A DNA stretch of 22,742 nt from Bacteroidaceae bacterium (GCA_900752815.1 CAADWS010000116.1:1-22742), one strand, 5' to 3'. Counted from the first letter of the stretch, positions 1-9,150 are shown. The notes: generated by a model from the sequence alone, not told the origin. A program made the numbers and translations.

Positions 1-9
1 ACAATGGAA

Positions 10-60
10 ATGGCATATGAAGGGGGGATGGGCTACCAACTTCATATGCCATCTTATTTT
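10..60. terminator. Hairpin terminator, probably bidirectional
   Basis: A perfect 13-bp inverted repeat (10-22 against 40-52) encloses a 17-nt loop. On the plus strand it is followed by a T-rich run (CTTATTTTT), so it would end a transcript entering from the left edge. It also lies just past the stop codon of the leftward pseudouridine synthase gene, and may serve that gene as well, although the minus-strand side has only a weak T run. Confidence 0.6.
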
Positions 61-98
61 TGGAGGACATTTACTGAATATCCCGCGGTAGCGCGGTC

Positions 99-998
99 TT
101 AACGGGCCGACGGGTCGAGTGCCGCCAGGAAGGATTTGGGCCACGGCGTTTCAAACTGTAACGGCTCGCCGGTGACGGGATGATAAAAATTCAGACGGAA
201 GGCATGCAGTGCCAGCCGGCCGATGGGATTGTCGCCGTTTCCGTATTTGACATCGCCGCAAACGGGATGGTTGAGGTCCTGCATGTGCACACGAATCTGG
301 TTTTTGCGGCCGGTTTCCAGCTTCAGTTCCACCAGTGTGTGGCGGCCGTCCGATTTGATTTTTCTGTAATGCGTCAGCGCATACTTTCCGCCGTTGTCCG
401 TGGGAGAGGAGTAGGTGAAATAGGCTTTGTTGTCCTTCAGCCAGCTCTCCACGGAGCCGCTTTCCTGCTCCAGTTCGCCTGAAACGAGGGCCAGGTAGCG
501 CCGGTCGGTGACGATTTGGTGCCAGTTGTGTTCCAGCGTTTGTTCGGCGTCGATGGTTTTGGCATAAACCAGCAGGCCGGAGGTGTCGCGGTCGAGGCGG
601 TGCACCACGTGGGCCGTGCATTTCAGGTGGCGCCTGTGAAAATAGCCGTCGAGCAGGCTTTTGACGCTCAAGGCTTTTGATGAAGTGGCCATGGACAGGA
701 TGCCGACATTCTTCTCCACTACGATAATGAAGTCGTCCTCGTAGACAATTTTCACGAATTTGCTGTCCAGCGTGGCAGTATTCTTTCTTTTGCTGATTTC
801 AACGGAGTCGCCGGGCTGTAGCTGGTGGTCGTATTGGCATACGATGCGCTTGTTGACCAGAACGCCGCTATTGCTGAGGATGGCCTTGGCCTTGTTGCGG
901 CTGATGCCGTTGAGGGCACTCATGATGAAGTCCAGAAGGCCTGCCGGTTCTTTTACGGTAAACACCGTGAAGCGTTGTGCTTTGTAGTCGCTATGCAT
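99..998 (-). CDS. RluA-family RNA pseudouridine synthase
   Basis: The 299-aa product isomerises uridine to pseudouridine in rRNA or tRNA; the target base cannot be read from the sequence. An S4-like RNA-binding region lies at about residues 18-70 (SRNKAKAILSNSGVLVNK). The catalytic signature HRLDRDTSG lies at 133-141, with Asp136 as the expected nucleophile, and the family's C-terminal motif GRKNQIRVHM follows later. Length is normal for S4-containing members (RluC/RluD type). It is the last gene of a leftward cluster, 41 nt after the 84-aa gene with no terminator between, so cotranscription is likely. A cytosolic RNA-modification enzyme behind three membrane-associated genes looks like read-through rather than shared function. 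Confidence 0.9.
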   Translation of the reverse strand: MHSDYKAQRFTVFTVKEPAGLLDFIMSALNGISRNKAKAILSNSGVLVNKRIVCQYDHQLQPGDSVEISKRKNTATLDSKFVKIVYEDDFIIVVEKNVGILSMATSSKALSVKSLLDGYFHRRHLKCTAHVVHRLDRDTSGLLVYAKTIDAEQTLEHNWHQIVTDRRYLALVSGELEQESGSVESWLKDNKAYFTYSSPTDNGGKYALTHYRKIKSDGRHTLVELKLETGRKNQIRVHMQDLNHPVCGDVKYGNGDNPIGRLALHAFRLNFYHPVTGEPLQFETPWPKSFLAALDPSAR

Positions 999-1039
999 AC
1001 GGAATGGTGTGCAGGAAATGGTTTTATGTGTGAAACGGG

Positions 1040-1294
1040 TTATTTTTTCTTTCTTGTCTTTTTGAAAAGCATGCCGATGCTTTTGAGCAGTTTGTAGCCG
1101 GTCATGAATCCGTCGTAGGCCGTGTAGGCGGCCATGGCGCGGTTGACAATCAGTTCTGCCTTGTTGCCGGGAACAGGAGTGGCCAGCAGGGCGTCGGTCT
1201 TGCTCCTGATGCTCTGCTCTTTTTCCTCAATCTGTTTCATGAGTTCGGCGCGGCGCAACTTCAGTGCGGCCAGGGTATAGGTGTTTGACTTCAT
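1040..1294 (-). CDS. Small basic helical protein of the YtxH/holin cluster
   Basis: This 84-aa protein has no signal peptide. Residues 8-35 look like an amphipathic helix rich in Leu, Lys and Glu. A second helical stretch with a short hydrophobic part (about 50-76) follows, and the protein ends in a lysine-rich tail (FKKTRKKK). Its start codon overlaps the stop of the upstream holin-like gene in an ATGA arrangement, which implies translational coupling and a shared role. I do not recognise a named domain. From the context I infer a membrane-peripheral partner of the holin-like protein, with the basic tail on the cytoplasmic side. Confidence 0.75.
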   Translation of the reverse strand: MKSNTYTLAALKLRRAELMKQIEEKEQSIRSKTDALLATPVPGNKAELIVNRAMAAYTAYDGFMTGYKLLKSIGMLFKKTRKKK

Positions 1295-1668
1295 GCTTTA
1301 TTCTCCTCTTCTTTGTTGGAATCCAGGAACAGATGTCCCAGGAAATTGGCAATGGGCTGGATGATGAGCGGCTTGCGCAACAGGTAGAGCAGGGCGGCAA
1401 GCAGCAGGTAGAAGCCGGCGACCAGCAACAGGGCCAGCGACTCGTTGCCCAACGTGTCGGCCAGGCCTTTGGCTGTGCTGTAGGACAGGAAAAACAGGGC
1501 GAACAGCAGCAGCAGCAACAGCACCAGAATGAGGAAAAAGGCCGCAAGCAGCGCGGTGAACTTGCTCACGAGGTCCAGCCTGGCCAGTTCGTAGCGCAAA
1601 CCGATATACGACTTGATTTCTGCGATAAGGGCGCGCAGGGAGCGGATATTCTGATCGGACGAAAACAT
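1291..1668 (-). CDS. Holin-like (phage holin 3_6 type) membrane protein
   Basis: The start at 1668 gives 125 aa (MFSSDQ...). The frame stays open to an upstream ATG at 1740, but those 24 codons would run through an intergenic hairpin and are unlikely to be translated. An amphipathic N-terminal helix (about 8-35) precedes two very hydrophobic segments (about 37-62 and 76-98) and an acidic C-terminus. This is the pattern of the small putative-holin family PF07332, which in Bacteroidetes is usually a chromosomal envelope protein and not part of a prophage. It sits between a YtxH-like gene and the 84-aa gene, an arrangement I know from other Bacteroidetes. No lysis genes are nearby, so a phage role is not supported. 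Confidence 0.8.
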   Translation of the reverse strand: MFSSDQNIRSLRALIAEIKSYIGLRYELARLDLVSKFTALLAAFFLILVLLLLLLFALFFLSYSTAKGLADTLGNESLALLLVAGFYLLLAALLYLLRKPLIIQPIANFLGHLFLDSNKEEENKA

Positions 1669-1720
1669 GATGCGTATCTTCTTGTTAAACAAAGCAATTG
1701 GTTTCTGGTTACCGTAAATG

Positions 1721-1774
1721 AAAATAGAAGCCAGCAGCAAAATTACAAAAAAGAATCTGCCTGGCTTCTATTTT
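1721..1774 (-). terminator. Perfect hairpin between the ytxH-like and holin-like genes
   Basis: A perfect 14-bp inverted repeat (1721-1734 against 1761-1774) encloses a 26-nt loop. Read on the minus strand, the stem starts with AAAA and ends with TTTT, so it could act as a partial terminator in either direction. It lies about 18 nt after the stop of the YtxH-like gene and about 50 nt before the holin-like start. It could therefore lower downstream expression or mark an RNA-processing site. Confidence 0.55.
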
Positions 1775-1791
1775 CGGGGAGGAAATCCCGC

Positions 1792-1995
1792 TTATTGACG
1801 GTCCTGCAACTCGTCGGCAATATCGTCGACAAGGCTGTCCATCTCCTCGCGGTTCAAGCGGATACCTTTTTTACGGAGGGCCTCAGCTATTTTGCTGCGG
1901 GTATCTGCACCTTTTTCGGGAGCGAAAAGAACTCCAACTGCTGCGCCTACAACGGCTCCACCGAGGAAGGCTGCCAAAATGTTGATTGCTTTCAT
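1792..1995 (-). CDS. YtxH-like small membrane protein
   Basis: The product is 67 aa. Its N-terminal hydrophobic, glycine-rich segment (about residues 5-25) contains GAVVGAAVGVLFAPEKG followed by a TR pair, the hallmark of YtxH/gas-vesicle-protein-like proteins. The remainder is a charged helix. Family members are single-pass inner-membrane proteins often linked to stress or envelope functions. The molecular activity is unknown. This is the first gene of the leftward cluster, with a putative promoter at 2026-2033. Length and motif spacing are normal for the family. Confidence 0.85.
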   Translation of the reverse strand: MKAINILAAFLGGAVVGAAVGVLFAPEKGADTRSKIAEALRKKGIRLNREEMDSLVDDIADELQDRQ

Positions 1996-2025
1996 GATTG
2001 TAACAGGTTTTTATGTTCAACGTCT

Positions 2026-2033
2026 CAAATTTA
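2026..2033 (-). promoter_or_regulatory. Bacteroidetes -7 box upstream of the ytxH-like gene
   Basis: On the minus strand the sequence reads TAAATTTG, an exact match to TAnnTTTG. It lies about 30 nt upstream of the ATG at 1995 and gives a leader of roughly 20 nt. No clear -33 TTTG is seen at 19-21 nt, so support rests on one box and its position. Confidence 0.5.
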
Positions 2034-2149
2034 CGCTTTTTCATTTAATGAATAAGGAAATAATTGTTATTTTTGCATGAAAATTCTGTAATTTCATTTT
2101 AGTTTGCATAGTTTAACGGCAGAGGACTCCGAATTCGCGGTAAGAATCG

Positions 2150-2157
2150 TACATTTG
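2150..2157 (+). promoter_or_regulatory. Candidate -7 box for the SPOR lipoprotein gene
   Basis: The sequence TACATTTG matches TAnnTTTG exactly and would give a leader of about 70 nt before the ATG at 2233. A second match, TATTTTTG, lies at 2068-2075. Neither has a good -33 element, so which one is used cannot be decided. Confidence 0.4.
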
Positions 2158-2232
2158 TGCCGGTTCACTCTGCGCGGGTCCGGTTTTACGGAACTTGGTC
2201 AGAACATACGAAAATTCAAATATTATCGACAA

Positions 2233-2751
2233 ATGAAAAAATCTTTATTATTGACTTTGACATTGTGTTCAGCAGTAGTGCTGACTGGTTGCAAATCAAA
2301 GGAAAGTGCTTACCGTCAGGCTTATGAGAAGGCTAAGGCTCAGGAAATGGCAGGCAACAATGAGAATACTGCGGCCGTTACTCCGGTAGAGGATAACCGT
2401 CAGGTGAACGTAACGCCCGTGACTCCTCCCGCACGCCCGGCCAATCCTGTGGACCACAGTGATGTCCGCACCATTGCAGGCGGCTTCAACCTCGTCAGCG
2501 GTAATCCCTTGAAGACTTATAGCGTAGTGGTGGGCAGCTTCCAGGCACAGACAAATGCCGAGAGCCTGATGTCCGTGCTCAAGGACGGCGGTTATGACGC
2601 CCGCGTGGTAAAGACGAACGAAACCATCAACGGACATACCGGTTGGTTCCGTGTGATTGCCTGCTCCTATGATGACAAGGCAACTGCAGCCCAGATGCGC
2701 AGCCAGTTGAACTCCAAGTACAATGGCGCGTGGTTGCTCTATAGCAAGTAA
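2233..2751 (+). CDS. SPOR-domain lipoprotein
   Basis: Starting at the ATG at 2233 gives a 172-aa protein with a classic lipoprotein signal: MKKS, a hydrophobic core, and the lipobox LTGC with the acylated Cys at residue 20. The frame extends upstream to 2104, but that would bury the signal. Residues after Cys20 (KSKES) lack an acidic surface-export signal, so a periplasm-facing lipid anchor is likely. A Pro/Thr/Val-rich linker (about 45-80) leads to a C-terminal SPOR domain (about 95-171, from TYSVVVGSF to GAWLLYS). This domain class binds denuded peptidoglycan glycan strands, often at division sites. A strong terminator follows, so the gene is probably monocistronic. Confidence 0.88.
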   Translation: MKKSLLLTLTLCSAVVLTGCKSKESAYRQAYEKAKAQEMAGNNENTAAVTPVEDNRQVNVTPVTPPARPANPVDHSDVRTIAGGFNLVSGNPLKTYSVVVGSFQAQTNAESLMSVLKDGGYDARVVKTNETINGHTGWFRVIACSYDDKATAAQMRSQLNSKYNGAWLLYSK

Positions 2752-2762
2752 GAAATAACGTC

Positions 2763-4994
2763 ATGTGCCTCCGTGCTCATGATTCCGGATGCCAATCGTT
2801 GCGTGCGTCTAAGGTGCGCAACGGTTGGCATCCTGTTTTTTGCAGAAGGAGGGTGTTTGCGGCCTGTCTGCTGATAATGAGTGGACTTGCCGGTTTGCGG
2901 GCGCAGAATGCGCCGGATATGGACAGCTTGATGGCCCGCACGTTTTCCTATGTGCTTCGCAACGGACTCCGCAACGACGGTTTTTCTTCCGAAGTCTATG
3001 TGCAGCATCATCTTTACACGCGGCGGCGTGGTGTGCTGATGCGCTATTTGCCCGGCGGCCTGCGGCTGGAAAAGGGAAAAAACGAGTATTTCGGCGAGAG
3101 TCTTTCGAAATACCAGTTTATGCCTCCGGCGCAGATCGACCGTAAGGATTTGGCAGCCTTCAGCACGATGCCTTATGTCGAGCAGCCGCGCGACCAGTGG
3201 CTGGGCAACTACAGCATGTCGATTTATGAGCCCAATTTGTTTTCCAACGGACTGCTGTCTCCCTTTAACGCCATCAACTGCCGTTATTACAGGTATAAGT
3301 ATATTTATTCGTATGATGACCCGGAGCGTCGTGTGGCCTGTGTGCATATCGAGCCGCGCATATGGAATTCGCAGCTGGTGCGCGGAACGGCCGATATCGA
3401 TGAGGCTACGGGGGCCGTGCGGCGCTTTTCCTTTGACTTCTATTACGGATGGGCACACCTGCATGTGACGGGAACGTTGGGCAAGGACGGAAGGTCGTCG
3501 CTTTTGCCGGAAAAGATTTCACTGGATTCCGACATGAAGGTGCTGGGCAATGTGCTGGTGGACCGTTTCGATGCGGTGGTGAAGTATGATTTTAACAGAC
3601 CGGAGGAGCAGACTGCGGACGATAGCCTGAAACAGCGCAATCGGTTTGACCTTACGGAGCAGTGCCGCCTGCATGTTGATACGACCAGTGTGCGGCGCGA
3701 CCTTGCTTTTTTTGAGGAGCACAGGCCTGTCGCGCTGACGAAGGAACAGCGTGATATTTATGAGCGGGCTGCCAGTGCGAAGCGTACGACCACGGACAGC
3801 CTGAAGAATGCGTCGTTCCAGCCGCTTTACCAGACGGCGGAGAATATATTTCTGGACAGCCATTCCCTGCAGCTGGGCGACCACGGGACGCTCCGGCTGC
3901 CGCCTTTGCTGACGCCTTCGATGGTGGAATGGTCGCGCGGGGACGGCATATCGTTGCGTACGCGCCTTTCCTTCGACTTTCCGCTTTCGCAGAAGAGCCG
4001 GCTTCAGTTCCGGCCGCAGGTGGGCTACAACTTCCGGCAGAAACGCGTATATTGGGAATGCCCGCTGCAGTTGCGCTTCTTGCCTAAATATGACGGATGC
4101 CTGAGTATTCAGGCGGCGGGTGGTGAATATATCTATAACAGCAAGCAGGCCGACGAAGTGCGTAAGAAACTGGAAGGCATAACCCATTACGACTCGTTGC
4201 TGCAGGTGTTCAACCGTTACGACTTTCATTATTACCGTGACAGCCGTTTCCTGGCCGAGATCAGTTTTCAGCCCGTCGTCGGTTTGCGGCTGGCCGGCGG
4301 ATTGCGCTATCATCAGCGCAGGATGCTCGGATGGAACGAACTGGCCGACCGCACGGGCATGAAGCGCACGTTGCAGGGACTGGCGCCGCGGCTGCAGATG
4401 GAGTGGACGCCGGCGCAGTATTATTATCGCGACAATGATTTTCCGGTGCCTCTCTATTCTTCCTGGCCCACATTCCTGCTGAGTTATGAACGCAGTATTG
4501 CTTCTGTCGACGCCAATACGCGATACGAGCGCATAGAGTTTGATGCCTCTTACCGGCTGCGGATGCATGCGCTGCGCTCACTGTATTTCCGCGTGGGTTC
4601 CGGTCTGTATACGGTGAGAGCCGACGATTGTTTCCTTTACTACGATAATTTCCGTTACCGCTCGTTGCAGACGGCCGAGATGTGTGCTTTCACGGGACAG
4701 TTTCAGCTGCTCGACAGCCGCTGGTATAATGAGTCGGACTATTATCTGCGCTTCTCGGCAGCCTATGAGAGCCCGATGCTGCTCTTTTCCCGAATCAGGC
4801 ATCTGACGCGGGTGGTGGAGCGTGAATATCTGTTCTGCAATCTGCTGAATGTGCGGGCGCTTGACTTCTACAGTGAGTTCGGTTATGGCATTTCGCTTCC
4901 CTTGCTCCAGGTGGCGGTTTTCGGTGCCGTGGCGGGCAAAAAGCAGAGCGCCATCGGTTGCAAGGTGGCATTCCGGCTGGGAGATTACGATTAG
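2763..4994 (+). CDS. DUF5686-family outer-membrane protein
   Basis: The frame encodes up to 743 aa. A signal peptide lies at about residues 28-47 (CRRR, hydrophobic core, cleavage at LRA|Q). The N-terminal third holds a DUF5686-like region: the stretch SPFNAINCRYYRYKY near residue 175 and the later RGTADIDEATGAVRR match the family's pattern. The rest is rich in alternating hydrophobic residues and aromatics, consistent with an outer-membrane beta-barrel. Many relatives have an extra N-terminal carboxypeptidase-regulatory-like domain, which is absent here. The start is uncertain. ATG 2763 would place a hairpin terminator within the coding region and give a long leader before the signal peptide. 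GTG 2814 or GTG 2853 (after AGAAGGAGG) would shorten it, but 2853 loses the basic n-region. Function unknown. Confidence 0.8.
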   Translation: MCLRAHDSGCQSLRASKVRNGWHPVFCRRRVFAACLLIMSGLAGLRAQNAPDMDSLMARTFSYVLRNGLRNDGFSSEVYVQHHLYTRRRGVLMRYLPGGLRLEKGKNEYFGESLSKYQFMPPAQIDRKDLAAFSTMPYVEQPRDQWLGNYSMSIYEPNLFSNGLLSPFNAINCRYYRYKYIYSYDDPERRVACVHIEPRIWNSQLVRGTADIDEATGAVRRFSFDFYYGWAHLHVTGTLGKDGRSSLLPEKISLDSDMKVLGNVLVDRFDAVVKYDFNRPEEQTADDSLKQRNRFDLTEQCRLHVDTTSVRRDLAFFEEHRPVALTKEQRDIYERAASAKRTTTDSLKNASFQPLYQTAENIFLDSHSLQLGDHGTLRLPPLLTPSMVEWSRGDGISLRTRLSFDFPLSQKSRLQFRPQVGYNFRQKRVYWECPLQLRFLPKYDGCLSIQAAGGEYIYNSKQADEVRKKLEGITHYDSLLQVFNRYDFHYYRDSRFLAEISFQPVVGLRLAGGLRYHQRRMLGWNELADRTGMKRTLQGLAPRLQMEWTPAQYYYRDNDFPVPLYSSWPTFLLSYERSIASVDANTRYERIEFDASYRLRMHALRSLYFRVGSGLYTVRADDCFLYYDNFRYRSLQTAEMCAFTGQFQLLDSRWYNESDYYLRFSAAYESPMLLFSRIRHLTRVVEREYLFCNLLNVRALDFYSEFGYGISLPLLQVAVFGAVAGKKQSAIGCKVAFRLGDYD
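2787..2841 (+). terminator. Strong intrinsic terminator overlapping the next reading frame
   Basis: A 17-bp stem (2787-2803 against 2817-2833), broken only by one G-U pair, has a 13-nt loop. After two bases (TG) comes a six-T run at 2836-2841. The layout is ideal for termination of the SPOR lipoprotein transcript, which stops at 2751. It lies inside the 5' end of the open frame that begins at 2763, which bears on the true start of that gene. Confidence 0.8.
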
Positions 4995-5012
4995 CAACGC
5001 GCAGCCGGTGTT

Positions 5013-5088
5013 GCCATGAACGCACCGCCCCTGCAGATTCCGTACGGCTGTTGCGGCGGTGTCTCTGCAGGGGCGGTGCGTTTATGGC
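5013..5088. terminator. Exceptionally long hairpin between convergent genes
   Basis: Positions 5013-5037 pair with 5064-5088 in a 25-bp stem with one G-T pair; two further wobble pairs are possible outside. The loop is 26 nt. It lies between the stop codons of the rightward DUF5686 gene (4994) and the leftward glnN gene (5103), as expected for a bidirectional terminator. Neither side carries a long T run, so termination may depend on the stem or on Rho, or the hairpin may protect 3' ends. Confidence 0.65.
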
Positions 5089-5102
5089 GGGAACGGTCCG
5101 CT

Positions 5103-7295
<2,193 letters not shown>

Positions 7296-7336
7296 ACGTT
7301 CTACTGATTGGTTTGCACTTTTACACTTTTAATCGG

Positions 7337-7344
7337 CAAATTTA
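7337..7344 (-). promoter_or_regulatory. Candidate -7 box for glnN
   Basis: The minus strand reads TAAATTTG, an exact TAnnTTTG match, about 42 nt upstream of the glnN ATG. The implied leader is about 35 nt. The -33 position has no clear TTTG. Confidence 0.5.
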
Positions 7345-7487
7345 CACCATTTTTCTGTTAATACGGTTCTCTGCAGGGTGAAAAAGCGATGATTTTTTTC
7401 AGCCGCCCTTCGGGCAGACCGGCGACAACTGCTGTAAATACCGTTAGCAGAAGGAAAATGAAATATGTTAAAGATTCGGAAACGAAA

Positions 7488-7519
7488 TTTGGATTTTCTT
7501 CATTTTTGTTGTATCTTTG
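7488..7519 (+). promoter_or_regulatory. Complete Bacteroidetes promoter of a mini transcription unit
   Basis: TTTG at 7488-7491 and TATCTTTG at 7512-7519 are separated by 20 bp, so both elements match the consensus. Transcription would start near 7526, only a few bases before a terminator hairpin. Confidence 0.6.
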
Positions 7520-7531
7520 TATCAGCAGCAG

Positions 7532-7571
7532 GCGGGAGGCGCGATGGAAACATTGGGCTTCCCGCTTTTTT
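7532..7571 (+). terminator. Intrinsic terminator with a GAAA tetraloop
   Basis: A 9-bp stem (7532-7540 against 7557-7565, one G-U pair) continues past a single G-G mismatch into a 5-bp stem (7542-7546 against 7551-7555) capped by GAAA. Six T follow at 7566-7571. It lies immediately downstream of the promoter at 7488-7519, so the predicted transcript is only about 45 nt. Confidence 0.7.
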
Positions 7572-7599
7572 GTGCTTTTACCGCAGAAACGGGAGCAGG

Positions 7600-7683
7600 A
7601 TTCGTTTTTTCTGTCCTTACTTCCGTTTTTTCTGTCCTTACTTCCGTTTTTTCTGTCCTTACTTTTGTTTTTCCAGTCCTTAC
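7600..7683 (-). repeat. 21-bp tandem repeat array (locus A)
   Basis: Four head-to-tail 21-bp units fill 7600-7620, 7621-7641, 7642-7662 and 7663-7683, with a degenerate partial unit after them. Units two and three are identical; the first differs by one base and the fourth by several. Read on the minus strand each unit begins GTAAGGACAGAAAAAAC. The same core, GTAnnGACAGAA, recurs at 19865-19906 with the same period, so this is a dispersed repeat family. Function unknown. Confidence 0.85.
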
Positions 7684-8073
7684 TTTGGTTGTCCGAAATG
7701 CTTTTCCGCGTCTCCGGAAAAGGGGTGTGACCGCTTGCTGTGGCCGGTTCTTCGTCTGCTGAAGGTTAATCTTTCCTAAAAATGAAGGGACGGAAGGCTG
7801 GGTTATGCCCCTTGCTTTTTCCCTTCTGCACCGCATGGGGCATGCGGCCGGCTGCCGGCGGTTTTCATGCAGCCCGATGTGCGGGAATGCCCTTAAACTT
7901 GCTGTCTTCCAGCTGTGACCGGCTGCTGCGGCCGGCTGCCTTGACTTCATTTCCTCATTGCGCATCCGGCTTGCGCATTCCTTCCGCTTCGGTGGGCAAA
8001 AGCTGGTGTGCTTCACCGTAAAATCATCTCGCCCGATTTAGGCAGGGTGGGGCTAAAAAAACTGGCCGTCCGG

Positions 8074-8104
8074 TTTGAAGGATGTGGGGAAAAGCGTACT
8101 TTTG
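8074..8104 (+). promoter_or_regulatory. Promoter of the glycosyltransferase gene
   Basis: TTTG at 8074-8077 and TACTTTTG at 8097-8104 are separated by 19 bp, a full match to the Bacteroidetes housekeeping promoter. The ATG follows at 8126, so the leader is about 15 nt. Confidence 0.75.
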
Positions 8105-8125
8105 TAGAAAATCTGAAAAACTGAC

Positions 8126-9088
8126 ATGAAAATCGCAATCGTCATTCCCTGTTACAACGAGGAAAAAGTGCTGCACGAAACATTTGCGCGCCTGCAGAAG
8201 GTCTGCCGGCGGATGGAGAAAACGCATGAGGGACTGTGGGTCCAGTTGCTTTTTGTCGATGACGGCAGCACCGACGCCACATGGTCCATCGTGACTGAAC
8301 TTTCGGCATCATCGCCGGCGGTGGGCGGACTGAAGCTGGCGCACAATGCGGGCCATCAGCATGCCCTGTGGGCCGGATTGGAGTGGGCCGCAAAGCATGT
8401 TGACGCCGCGATTTCTATTGATGCCGATTTGCAGGACGACGTGGAGGTGATTCCCGAAATGGTGCAGAAATTCCTGGCCGGGGCCGACATCGTGTTTGGC
8501 GTGCGCAAGGAGCGCTCCACCGACACTTTTTTCAAGAGGCATACGGCGCAGTTCTTCTATCGCCTTATGGCCGGACTGGGGGGTGAGATAGTCTATAACC
8601 ACGCCGACTATCGCCTCATGAGCCGCAGGGCCCTGCAGGCCCTGATGCTCTTTCCCGAGCAGAATCTGTTTTTGCGCGGAATGGTGAAATCGTTGGGATT
8701 CAATCAGGAGTGCGTCTACTACGACCGTGCCGAGCGCTACGCCGGTGAGTCCAAGTATCCGCTTCGCAAGATGATTAGCTTTGCGCTCGACGGCATTACC
8801 TCTTTCTCCGTGCGGCCGTTGCGCTACATCGTGATTCTGGGATTGGTGTTTATGCTGATGGCTGTCGTTGCTATCGTCTACGGCCTGCTGTCGTTTGCCA
8901 GCGGTTCGGCGCTTCCCGGATGGACGTCTCTGATGGTGTCCCTGTGGTTCATCGGCGGCGCCATCCTCACGGCCGTGGGCATCATCGGCGAATATGTGGG
9001 GAAAATCTACAGCGAGGTGAAGCATCGTCCGCGCTATCTGCTCGACCGGCTGATTGAGCCGGGCGAGGCGGACACCTCTTCGCGGTAG
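8126..9088 (+). CDS. Family 2 glycosyltransferase, polyprenyl-phosphate (GtrB/DPM1-like) type
   Basis: The 320-aa protein is a GT-A fold glycosyltransferase of the membrane-bound DPM1/GtrB kind, which moves a sugar from a nucleotide donor to a polyprenyl phosphate at the inner membrane. The N-terminus has VIPCYNEE (6-13) and VDDGSTDAT (44-52), both donor-binding motifs. DADLQDD (99-105) contains the metal-binding DxD. RMVxS-like and RYAGESKYP (204-212) motifs precede two C-terminal transmembrane segments (about 233-257 and 265-292) and the characteristic GEYVGKIY. The sugar is not predictable. It stands alone behind its own promoter, with no flippase or glycan locus adjacent, so it may feed protein or envelope glycosylation elsewhere. 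Confidence 0.92.
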   Translation: MKIAIVIPCYNEEKVLHETFARLQKVCRRMEKTHEGLWVQLLFVDDGSTDATWSIVTELSASSPAVGGLKLAHNAGHQHALWAGLEWAAKHVDAAISIDADLQDDVEVIPEMVQKFLAGADIVFGVRKERSTDTFFKRHTAQFFYRLMAGLGGEIVYNHADYRLMSRRALQALMLFPEQNLFLRGMVKSLGFNQECVYYDRAERYAGESKYPLRKMISFALDGITSFSVRPLRYIVILGLVFMLMAVVAIVYGLLSFASGSALPGWTSLMVSLWFIGGAILTAVGIIGEYVGKIYSEVKHRPRYLLDRLIEPGEADTSSR

Positions 9089-9112
9089 AGCTCTAATATA
9101 ATATAGGTATAT

Positions 9113-9150
9113 GGGCCGGCAGTCTCTGCACAGCCGGTCCGTTTCTTGTT
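9113..9150 (+). terminator. Terminator of the glycosyltransferase gene
   Basis: An 8-bp stem (9113-9120 against 9133-9140, one G-T pair) with a 12-nt loop is followed by the T-rich sequence GTTTCTTGTTTT. It begins 24 nt after the stop codon at 9088. Confidence 0.65.

Larger units (their letters stand above)
7296..8125. other. Long intergenic region between divergent glnN and glycosyltransferase genes
   Basis: No convincing gene lies in these 830 bases. The region holds the glnN promoter, a promoter-terminator pair (7488-7571), a 21-bp tandem repeat (7600-7683), a 14-bp direct repeat (7843-7856 and 7927-7940, TGCGGCCGGCTGCC) and the glycosyltransferase promoter (8074-8104). Open frames here are low-complexity and Arg/Lys/Thr-rich or Phe/Val/Leu-rich because the repeat period is a multiple of three. 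Confidence 0.7.

Noticed and set aside
1291..1668. Prophage or lysis cassette, suggested by the holin-like protein
   Set aside because: No endolysin, spanin, integrase or structural gene is nearby; the YtxH/holin-like grouping is chromosomal in Bacteroidetes.
1264..2055. A 263-aa plus-strand frame across the ytxH/holin cluster
   Set aside because: It spans three well-supported opposite-strand genes and an intergenic hairpin and is a Gln-rich shadow.
7522..8016. A 164-aa frame with a KVRTEKTEVRTEK-like stretch
   Set aside because: The regular peptide arises because the DNA repeat period (21 bp) is a multiple of three; the rest is Arg/Pro-rich and overlaps a terminator.
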